DNA of 20,427 nt from Victivallales bacterium (GTDB lineage Bacteria > Verrucomicrobiota > Lentisphaeria > Oligosphaerales > Oligosphaeraceae): the NCBI GenBank assembly GCA_900769285.1, contig CAAGGB010000230.1:1-20427 (forward strand), in the 5' to 3' direction. The translations under genes and the position numbers were made by a program. Numbering within the stretch: the stretch's first letter is position 1; every line of letters starts with the position of its first letter. The notes beneath the pieces are model-generated. The model was given only the letters and a program-made list of their open reading frames with translations. It had not been told where the DNA came from and searched no databases. Below, one piece after another: positions 6,838 to 13,310 of the stretch.

Positions 6838-8718
6838 ATGAAGATGACACCGCTCTGCCTGCTGGCCTGTGCCGGCGCGCCGCTGCTGTTCGCCCAGACC
6901 ACGCCCAAGCTCGACGAGGCCTACGGCATCTGCGCCCACGTCAGCCGCGGCGAAATCAAGTACGCCGTCCCGTCCTTCGACCGCATGAACGAGGCCGGCA
7001 TGACCTGGGCCCGCACCGACTACGACTGGAGCCGCATCCAGCCCGAGAAGGGCAAGTGGGTCTTCGAGCACCTTGACGCGCTCCACAAGCTGGCCAAGGA
7101 GCACCGCGTCAAGATTCTGCCCATCCTCGGCTACAACACCAAGTTCGCCCCCATCGCCTGGAAGGACCTCGACGCCTGGTGCGAATTCGTGCGCCGACTC
7201 GCCGAACGCTACCAGAACGACCTCCCGCACTGGGAAATCTGGAACGAGGAGAACCTCCGCGGCTTCTGGAAGGACGTCCCCGACGGCGCCAACTACGCCA
7301 AGCTGCTCCTGGCCACCTACAAGACCATCAAGGCCGTCAACCCCAACCTGACCGTCGTCTACGGCGGCACCGCCGGCGTCCCCCTCAAGTACATCGAGGA
7401 CTCCCTCAAGGCCGGCGCCGCCGACGGCTTCGACGCCATCGCCATCCATCCCTACAAGTGGACCGGCATCCCCGAGCACATGCTCAAGGACTTCGATGAC
7501 CTCAAGGCCCTCCTCGCCAAGTACGGCGCCGCCCACAAGCCCATCTGGATCACCGAGGTCGGCTGGTCCACCGCGCTCGCGCCCAAGAAGTACGAGGGCG
7601 TCTTCAATGCCGCCTTCCGCCATCTCGGGCTCAAGGAGAAGCAGGCCCCCATCGCCATCGTCTACGACAGCCGCTACCAGCTCGGCGTCTCCTCCACCCT
7701 CCGCTCGCCCGACTACACCAGCTTCTTCAGCGGTGAGCACCGCATCACCCTCGACGACATCGCCGCCCTCGACCCCGCCACCTACCCCGTCCTCCTCCCC
7801 TGCCTCAACGAGTCCTTCCCCTCCACCGACTACCTCCCCGCCATCAAGGCCTACCTGGCCAAGGGCGGCACCCTCCTCCTCCCCGCCGGACTCCCCTTCT
7901 ACTATGACCTCCTCCGCGAGCCGAACGGCGCCATCACCAAGAGGCAGGTCAACGACACCTTCCTCCCACAGCTCCACATGAGCACCGAAACCTGGTGGAC
8001 CAAGAAGGGCGTCCCCGAGAAGGAGACCTACCAGAAGCCCGGCCCCGCCTTCGAGGGACAGTTCACCATCGGAAAGCTCGACCCCACCTGGCGCTTCTTC
8101 ACCGCCGAGAACCTGAAGCCCGGCGACGAATTCGTCCCCCTCGTCTCCGCCGGCACCGACACCTACCACTCCCAGATCGCCGCCATCTACAAGCTCCGCT
8201 CCGATGGCCTGAACGGCAACATCATCGCCGCCAGCTTCTCCAACTTCATCGAGACCGTCCCCGAGGAGGTCCAGGCACGGCATCTCCCCAGAACCTACCT
8301 CCTCTCCTTCGCCAGCGGCGTCGAGAAGGTCCTCTGGTACAACCTCCGCGCCGCCGAGTGGGACATGCACGAGCGCGAGGCCTGCTTCGGCATCGTCAAC
8401 GCCAAGGTCGAGCCCAAACCCGCCTTCCAGACCTACAAGACCCTCTACGCCCTCTGCCCCAACGGCTCCACCCGACCCGAGCTGACCGCCGACAAGGAGC
8501 GCAACCGCTACGTCGTCTCCTGGTCCGACCCCGCCGGACAGCGCTGCTGGGCCATCTGGAACTCCCGCCAGGACGAGACCGTCCGACTCACCGTCAAGGG
8601 CACCATCGCCAAGACCCTCGACGACTTCGGCCAGACGCTCCCAAACCCCACCGACACGCTCGCCATCGGCACGCGCATCGTCTATCTCGTCGGCCCCGAC
8701 AGCGTCACCATCGAGTGA
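6838..8718 (+). CDS. Exported GH39-like (clan GH-A) glycoside hydrolase with large inserted domain
   Basis: A 626-residue secreted hydrolase. Residues 1-20 (MKMTPLCLLACAGAPLLFAQ) form a signal peptide; a lipobox-like LLAC is present but very early. The barrel begins near residue 28. Glu137 in HWEIWNEEN is the likely acid/base and Glu240 in IWITEVGW the likely nucleophile, as in GH39-like enzymes. The last barrel strand seems to be VEKVLWYNLR (about 495-504), followed by FGIVNAKVEPKPAFQTYKTL, typical of GH39-like proteins. Between about 250 and 475 lies extra sequence with a Rossmann or glutamine-amidotransferase-like look (AIVYDSRY, VLLPCLNES, IKAYLAKGGTLLLPAG). AGGAG lies 7 nt before the start. 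It is divergent from pseudopilin pair A and ends in a strong terminator, so it is monocistronic. Clan and catalytic residues are well supported; the family and substrate are tentative. Confidence 0.85.
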   Translation: MKMTPLCLLACAGAPLLFAQTTPKLDEAYGICAHVSRGEIKYAVPSFDRMNEAGMTWARTDYDWSRIQPEKGKWVFEHLDALHKLAKEHRVKILPILGYNTKFAPIAWKDLDAWCEFVRRLAERYQNDLPHWEIWNEENLRGFWKDVPDGANYAKLLLATYKTIKAVNPNLTVVYGGTAGVPLKYIEDSLKAGAADGFDAIAIHPYKWTGIPEHMLKDFDDLKALLAKYGAAHKPIWITEVGWSTALAPKKYEGVFNAAFRHLGLKEKQAPIAIVYDSRYQLGVSSTLRSPDYTSFFSGEHRITLDDIAALDPATYPVLLPCLNESFPSTDYLPAIKAYLAKGGTLLLPAGLPFYYDLLREPNGAITKRQVNDTFLPQLHMSTETWWTKKGVPEKETYQKPGPAFEGQFTIGKLDPTWRFFTAENLKPGDEFVPLVSAGTDTYHSQIAAIYKLRSDGLNGNIIAASFSNFIETVPEEVQARHLPRTYLLSFASGVEKVLWYNLRAAEWDMHEREACFGIVNAKVEPKPAFQTYKTLYALCPNGSTRPELTADKERNRYVVSWSDPAGQRCWAIWNSRQDETVRLTVKGTIAKTLDDFGQTLPNPTDTLAIGTRIVYLVGPDSVTIE

Positions 8719-8774
8719 CGACGACAGCCAACGTCCACACGTCACAGGGCTGACGCCTCAGCCCGCGCAAACAG

Positions 8775-8830
8775 AAGCCCCCGCGCCCGCCGCTCCCCCT
8801 TTCAGGGACGGCGGGCGCGGGGGCTTTCTC
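8775..8830 (+). terminator. Strong intrinsic terminator of the GH39-like gene
   Basis: AGCCCCCGCGCCCGCCG (8775-8791) pairs with 8808-8825 along 17 bp with one bulged G. TCCC/GGGA extends the stem inward, and TTTCTC follows. It starts 56 bp after the stop codon. Confidence 0.85.
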
Positions 8831-8973
8831 ATCCTGACAGCCCAAACGCGCAAACGGCGCGGCGGCCCCACTCAGCCTTCACGACGGTGTCGACGACCTG
8901 CTCCCAGCATCCACACATTCCCCGTGCCTCGCCCGCGCTTCCGCAGCCGCCTGTCCGGGCACGGCATGGCGGC

Positions 8974-8991
8974 AAAAAAAGGCGCCGCGCC
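8974..8991 (-). terminator. Candidate terminator of pseudopilin pair B
   Basis: On the minus strand a short GGCG-CGG-CGCC hairpin is followed directly by seven T residues (A7 at 8974-8980 on the plus strand). It is about 95 bp downstream of the stop at 9087. The stem is only 4 bp, so this is a weaker candidate than the other terminators here. Confidence 0.4.
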
Positions 8992-9086
8992 CTCCCGGCC
9001 ATTCTCCCTTGCCTTGCGAGATGTGGAGAGAGACGTGCCTGGGTGGACGCGGCGTTCGCGGGGGCCTGCCTATCCTATGATGCTCG

Positions 9087-9806
9087 TCACTTGCCGGTGA
9101 CGGCGGTCAGGGAGGCGTCGAGGACCTTGACGGTGCCGGTGTAGCCCTCGAGTTCGGCGAGCTCCTGGAGCTTCCGGACGTTCTTGAGGCTCTCGACATG
9201 GCCGTCCCAGAAGGAGAAGTTGCTGCCGCCATTGTGCGCGGGAACCATGAAGAGGCTCTTGTCGACATCGATGCGGGTGTACTGCCAGCCATTGCTGTCC
9301 GAGCCGCTCGGATGCCCCTGCTCCTTGGTGCGGTGCGAGTCGCCGATGAGGAAGTACTGGGACGGCGCCTTGATGATCATGCCGTTGAGGTAGTAGCTGT
9401 AGGTGCCGTTGTCGTGGGCGACGCTGAGCTGATAGCTACCGGGCGCCATGGCGGCGCCGCGGTGGCCATAGCCGAGGTAGTTGTTCTTGATGTTCTTCAT
9501 CGGGAGCCGCCCAGGGCAGACGGCCTCGTCGGGATAGCTGGAGGAGAGATAGGAGCCGGTCGCGACCAGCGAGCCAATCCAGGTCGAGTTCCACTGCCGG
9601 TTGAAGATGAGCGTCTCGCCGTAGTCGTCGGCGTAGAGGCGGTTGGCCATCCCGCACTGCTTCAGGTTGTTCACGCAGGCGATGGACCGCGCCTTCTCGC
9701 GCGCCTTTCCCAGCGCCGGCAGCAGCATCGCCGCCAGAATGGCGATGATGGCGATGACGACGAGCAGCTCGATCAGGGTGAATGACAGCATGCGGCGACA
9801 CATCAT
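9087..9806 (-). CDS. Prepilin-like protein with H-X9-DG motif, pair B second gene
   Basis: A 239-residue prepilin-like protein. The leader is MMCRRMLS, Phe9 the +1 residue, Glu13 the +5 glutamate, then the standard hydrophobic helix and GKAREKAR. The globular part has the patch RQWNSTWIG, the cysteine patch AVCPGRLPMKNIKNNYLGYG, and FLIGDSHRT. The H-X9-DG motif is His191 with Asp201-Gly202 (SFWDGHVES). A helical tail of about 35 residues follows. I chose the ATG at 9804-9806 because GGAGG lies 8 nt upstream; the longer frame to 9869 has no ribosome site. It shares length and motif positions with its neighbour at 9924-10643, so the two are tandem duplicates, but it differs clearly from pair A beyond the N-terminus. 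The -1 residue is Ser. Function is unknown; a surface or secretion role is inferred from the family. Confidence 0.9.
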   Translation of the reverse strand: MMCRRMLSFTLIELLVVIAIIAILAAMLLPALGKAREKARSIACVNNLKQCGMANRLYADDYGETLIFNRQWNSTWIGSLVATGSYLSSSYPDEAVCPGRLPMKNIKNNYLGYGHRGAAMAPGSYQLSVAHDNGTYSYYLNGMIIKAPSQYFLIGDSHRTKEQGHPSGSDSNGWQYTRIDVDKSLFMVPAHNGGSNFSFWDGHVESLKNVRKLQELAELEGYTGTVKVLDASLTAVTGK

Positions 9807-9901
9807 CTCTCGTTCCTCCTTCGTCCTTCGTCCTGGGTTCTCAATGGTTCTGGGCTGCAGAGCCGGCATGTCACTCTCCTCGGCAGCCTCTCCTGCTCAT
9901 G

Positions 9902-9921
9902 CGGGCGCCACGTCCCGCCCG
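9902..9921 (-). other. Small hairpin between the two pair B pseudopilin genes
   Basis: CGGGCG and CGCCCG form a 6-bp perfect stem with an 8-nt loop, directly after the stop of the 9924-10643 gene. No T-run follows. It might trim expression of the second gene or protect the 3' end of the first message. The 117-bp gap shows no other clear signal. Confidence 0.3.
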
Positions 9922-9923
9922 GC

Positions 9924-10643
9924 TCACTTGGCCTTCACGGTGGAATAGGCGGCGTTGAGGGCCTGCGCCGTGCCGGTGAAGCCCTCCATCTCGGCGAGCT
10001 CCTGCAGCCTCTGGATGGTCTTGATGCTCTCGACGTGGCCATCCCAGAAGGAGAAGTTGCTGCCCTGCCCGTGGGCGGGGATGAGGTACATGCTCTTGTT
10101 GTTGTCGATGTAGGTGAACTGCCAGCCCTTGCTGTCCGAGCCGTGGGTGTTGCCCAGCGCCGCCGTGCGGTGCGAGTCGCCGAGGAAGAAGAAGCTGGAC
10201 GGCGCCTTGATCTTGTTCCCGATCATATACGAGCTGTACGAGCTGCCGCCCGGAGGGTCGACGACTGAGATGATCACTCCGTTCGTGTATGTGTTGCCGC
10301 GGCAGCCGTAGCCCAGGTAGTTGTTCTGGATGTTCTTCATCGGCAGACGCCCCGGACAGACCGCCTCGTCCGGATACTTCGACGACAGATAGTCGCCGAC
10401 GGCGGTCAGCGTCCCAATCCACGTCGAATTCCACTGCCGGTTGTACATGGGCCGATCCTCCGAGTCGTCCGCATAGAGCCGGAACGACATCGCGCACTGC
10501 TTCAGGTTGTTCACGCAGGCGATGGAACGCGCCTTCTCGCGCGCCTTCGACAGCGCAGGCAGCAGCATCGCCGCCAGTATCGCAATGATCGCAATGACAA
10601 CGAGCAGCTCAATCAACGTGAAGGCAAACAGGCGTCTCTGCAT
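9924..10643 (-). CDS. Prepilin-like protein with H-X9-DG motif, pair B first gene
   Basis: A 239-residue paralogue of the 9087-9806 gene with identical length. The leader is MQRRLFA, Phe8 the +1 residue and Glu12 the +5 glutamate, followed by the hydrophobic helix and SKAREKAR. It shares RQWNSTWIG, AVCPGRLPMKNI, NNYLGYG and GDSHRT with its partner, and has H-X9-DG at His191 with Asp201-Gly202. The C-terminal helix ELAEMEGFTGTAQAL is also shared. I chose the ATG at 10641-10643, which has GGAG 8 nt upstream and precedes a normal short leader. It is the first gene of pair B and is driven from the divergent gap shared with the GH110-like gene. The -1 residue is Ala, the only one of the four near the Gly consensus. 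The ligand or polymer it builds is unknown. Confidence 0.9.
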   Translation of the reverse strand: MQRRLFAFTLIELLVVIAIIAILAAMLLPALSKAREKARSIACVNNLKQCAMSFRLYADDSEDRPMYNRQWNSTWIGTLTAVGDYLSSKYPDEAVCPGRLPMKNIQNNYLGYGCRGNTYTNGVIISVVDPPGGSSYSSYMIGNKIKAPSSFFFLGDSHRTAALGNTHGSDSKGWQFTYIDNNKSMYLIPAHGQGSNFSFWDGHVESIKTIQRLQELAEMEGFTGTAQALNAAYSTVKAK

Positions 10644-10723
10644 CGTCTCTTCTCCAATTATCCAGCTCCTAACCTCCACACAGACACGGGGCAGACAGCC
10701 CCTGACTATCCGGCGTTTCCTAC

Positions 10724-10752
10724 ATTATCCGCATTTTGCCCTCAAAATTCAA
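10724..10752 (-). promoter_or_regulatory. Promoter for pseudopilin pair B
   Basis: On the minus strand TTGAAT (10747-10752), a 17-bp spacer and GATAAT (10724-10729) make a good sigma-70-like promoter. Its predicted leader to the start at 10643 is about 75 nt. Confidence 0.6.
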
Positions 10753-10802
10753 GTCCCGAACGACCCTTTTCGCTGTTTCGGCCACAAAAAAAGTCCCCTC
10801 GG

Positions 10803-10832
10803 TTGAATTTTTCCCCGACCCGCCACTATATT
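10803..10832 (+). promoter_or_regulatory. Promoter for the GH110-like gene
   Basis: TTGAAT (10803-10808), an 18-bp spacer and TATATT (10827-10832) lie about 60 bp before the start at 10891. The -35 element TTGAATTTT is the same as that of the divergent promoter at 10724-10752, and the two -35 boxes are 50 bp apart, back to back. Confidence 0.55.
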
Positions 10833-10890
10833 AGCGACGTTCTTGAAACCATGACGTCAACCCCCTGATCCAGCAAGGAGTCCCCATTCC

Positions 10891-13227
10891 ATGAGACAGC
10901 TTTCCCTGACGATATTCTCCCTGACCGCCCTGGCGGCCTGCGCCGCGACCTCCCTGCCCACCGCCGGCTTCACCACCGTCGCCGACGGCCTCGACACACC
11001 CAACCTCATCCAGTTCCGCGGCAACTCGCGCTTCACGGACGACACCCACAAGGCCATCGAGACCAGCACCCTCGACCGTCCCGCCGACAGCTCCTGGAAC
11101 TCCCTCTTCTGTACCCAGAAGGGCGTCCTCAAGCCCAGCACCCGCTACCGCGTCGAATTCACCATCCAGGTCACGGCTCCCGAGGGCGCCAACGGCTTCA
11201 TGCACTTCCTCTGCCGCCCCATCTCCGACCCCACCGCCCACCAGGACACCTTCCGCATGAACGTCGGCCCCACCGCCACACCCACCCGACAGACCTTCAC
11301 CTTCGTCACCGGCCCCCTCGACGACTACGCCTTCCAGATCCACTGCCACAACCGCTGCCAGGCCATCATCAGCGACTTCCGCATCCTCGAGGCACCCGCC
11401 GACCGCTTCGTCTCCATCCACGACAACCCAACGCCCTTCACCGAAACCCTCGAAAACCTCCCCACCGGCGCCGCCGAATTCACCGTCGAGCCGCCCAAGC
11501 CCGCCTCCAACCTCATCCTCAAGGCCGCCGACTTCGGCTTCTCCACCGACAACTACGACAACGCCGCCGCCATCAACAAGGCCCTCGACGCCTGCCGCGC
11601 CCAGAACGCCGCCGGACTCGAACTCGCCCCCGGAACCTACCGCTGCGAGACCAACACCTTCATCAAACTCACCGACTTCAAGGACTTCACCCTCGACGGC
11701 AAGGGCGCCAAGCTCGTCGGACTCCGCACCTGGAACCAGTTCCTCCACATCGGCGGCTGCGAACGCACCGTCGTCCGCAACCTCGACTTCGACTGGAACT
11801 GGGACAAGGACCCGCTCGCCTCGCTCGTCGAGGTCGCTGCCGTCCGCAGCGACAGCTTCGACTTCCGCTTCGTCCACTACGACACCTTCCCCAACCGCAA
11901 AATCCGGATGTCCATCATCTCCTCCTTCGACCCGAAGACGCGCTCCGTCGGCATCGAGGGCAGCCACACCCGCGTCATCGGCTCCATGAGCGGCCCGATG
12001 CCCGACGTCCAGTACGAGTGGCTCTCCGGCAACCTGCTCCGCATCCATGAGCAGCCCGGCGCCCTCAAGCCCGGACAGCTCTACCGCTTCCAGCACTACT
12101 ACTACCACTTCAACTGCATCACCATGCTCGGCAACAGCCACCTCTCGCTCGAGAACATCAACATCCTCTCGACGCCGGGACACGCCATGGTCGTCAGCGG
12201 CCCCCAGCACCACTGGCAGTACCTCAACGTCAACATCCGAGCCCCACAGGATGACCCCAAGCGCGTCATCACCTGCACCGCCGACCACTGCCACATCGCC
12301 AACTCCAAGGGCTTCTTCAAGATGGTCGACTGCGAATTCAGCCTCGGCGCCGACGACTGCCTCAACGTCCACGACAACTCCGGCTTCGCGCGCAAGACCG
12401 GCACGCACTCCATCACCACCCAGAACGCACGCTCCTTCGGCGCACCTAAGCCCGGCACCTTCATCGAGCTCCGCCAGGGCGACTACTCGCCCGCCAACTT
12501 CAAATCACGCATCGTCTCCGTCAAGGACATCGACGCCGCCAAGGGCGTCCGCGAATTCACTTTCGAGGATCCCGTCCCCGACCAGACCCACGACGGCTTC
12601 ATCATGTTCAACGGCGACTACGACTCCCACAACGTCATCCTCCGCAACTGCTTCTTCCACGACAACCGCGCCCGCGGCATCCTCCTCCTCGCCCGCGACA
12701 TCACCGTCGAGAACTGCCGCTTCCGCCACCCCGAGATGGGCGCCATCAAGGTCGAGACCGGCTACACCTTCAACGTCTGGAGCGAGGGCTACGGCGCACG
12801 GAACATCGTCGTCCGAAACTGCACCTTCGAGTCCGTCAACCCAACCAACTGCTCCAATGACGGCAAGGCGCGCGACGTCTACATCGGCGTCTACATGAAG
12901 CAGGACCCCTCCGCCGAGCGCACCCTCTACCCCATCCTCGCCGACATCCTCTTCGAGAACAACACCTTCATCGACTCCTACGGCCTCATCGCCTTCATCT
13001 CCTCCGCCGGCAACGTCACCTTCCGCAACAACACCTTCCGCAACGTCACGCCGCGCAAGAAGAACCTCGACTACCGCGCCGGCTTCCACATCACACACGC
13101 CCAGAACGTCCGCATCGTCAACAACACCTACATCGACTCGCCCCTCGTCCCCAAACCGGGACTGACCTACGACCCGACCACCTCACGGAACATCGTCCTC
13201 CAGGGCAACCGACTCGTCAGGGAATAG
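10891..13227 (+). CDS. Exported right-handed beta-helix glycoside hydrolase, GH110-like (alpha-1,3-galactosidase-type)
   Basis: A 778-residue exported enzyme. The N-terminus (MRQLSLTIFSLTALAAC) is a signal sequence ending in a lipobox, LAAC with Cys17, so it may be a lipoprotein. Residues of about 35-170 look like a carbohydrate-binding jelly roll. From about 205 a pectate-lyase-like start (ADFGFSTDNYDNAAAINKALD) leads into a long right-handed beta-helix with many NxTF and NCxF turns. The stretch HCHIANSKGFFKMVDCEFS then GADDCLNVHD resembles GH110 alpha-1,3-galactosidases. Asp465 and Asp488-Asp489 have the same 23-residue spacing as the catalytic Asp trio I recall for GH110; this is from memory. 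GH110 enzymes remove terminal alpha-1,3-galactose. AAGGAG lies 10 nt before the start. The beta-helix is certain; the GH110 assignment is probable and the substrate is open. It is likely cotranscribed with the esterase-GH fusion 83 bp downstream. Confidence 0.75.
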   Translation: MRQLSLTIFSLTALAACAATSLPTAGFTTVADGLDTPNLIQFRGNSRFTDDTHKAIETSTLDRPADSSWNSLFCTQKGVLKPSTRYRVEFTIQVTAPEGANGFMHFLCRPISDPTAHQDTFRMNVGPTATPTRQTFTFVTGPLDDYAFQIHCHNRCQAIISDFRILEAPADRFVSIHDNPTPFTETLENLPTGAAEFTVEPPKPASNLILKAADFGFSTDNYDNAAAINKALDACRAQNAAGLELAPGTYRCETNTFIKLTDFKDFTLDGKGAKLVGLRTWNQFLHIGGCERTVVRNLDFDWNWDKDPLASLVEVAAVRSDSFDFRFVHYDTFPNRKIRMSIISSFDPKTRSVGIEGSHTRVIGSMSGPMPDVQYEWLSGNLLRIHEQPGALKPGQLYRFQHYYYHFNCITMLGNSHLSLENINILSTPGHAMVVSGPQHHWQYLNVNIRAPQDDPKRVITCTADHCHIANSKGFFKMVDCEFSLGADDCLNVHDNSGFARKTGTHSITTQNARSFGAPKPGTFIELRQGDYSPANFKSRIVSVKDIDAAKGVREFTFEDPVPDQTHDGFIMFNGDYDSHNVILRNCFFHDNRARGILLLARDITVENCRFRHPEMGAIKVETGYTFNVWSEGYGARNIVVRNCTFESVNPTNCSNDGKARDVYIGVYMKQDPSAERTLYPILADILFENNTFIDSYGLIAFISSAGNVTFRNNTFRNVTPRKKNLDYRAGFHITHAQNVRIVNNTYIDSPLVPKPGLTYDPTTSRNIVLQGNRLVRE

Positions 13228-13247
13228 CCTCACCCAGCCCGACAAAC

Positions 13248-13277
13248 GCGGCCTGCGCCCACCACAGCGCAGGCCGC
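13248..13277 (+). terminator. Hairpin between the GH110-like and esterase-GH genes
   Basis: GCGGCCTGCGC and GCGCAGGCCGC form a perfect 11-bp stem with an 8-nt loop, 20 bp after the stop codon. Only a weak pyrimidine run (AACAGTCTTTCCCC) follows, so it may be a partial terminator or a message-stabilising hairpin. No separate promoter is evident for the next gene. Confidence 0.5.
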
Positions 13278-13310
13278 AACAGTCTTTCCCCACATTTCCA
13301 TAGCAGCAAC

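Larger units (their letters stand above)
8719..9086. other. Convergent intergenic region with two terminator-like hairpins
   Basis: This 368-bp stretch separates two converging transcripts. It contains the strong plus-strand terminator at 8775-8830 and a weaker minus-strand candidate at 8974-8991. A short plus-strand reading frame from 8887 lacks a ribosome site and recognisable features and runs into the antisense of the next gene, so I do not call it. I see nothing else in it. Confidence 0.7.

Noticed and set aside
6751..8745. A 664-codon open frame on the minus strand opposite the GH39-like gene
   Set aside because: Low-complexity Gly/Val/Glu/Asp composition and no ribosome site. The plus-strand frame holds the WNE and ITEVGW motifs.
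8887..9144. An 85-codon plus-strand frame in the convergent gap
   Set aside because: No ribosome binding site, no recognisable domain, and its 3' end lies antisense to a real pseudopilin gene.
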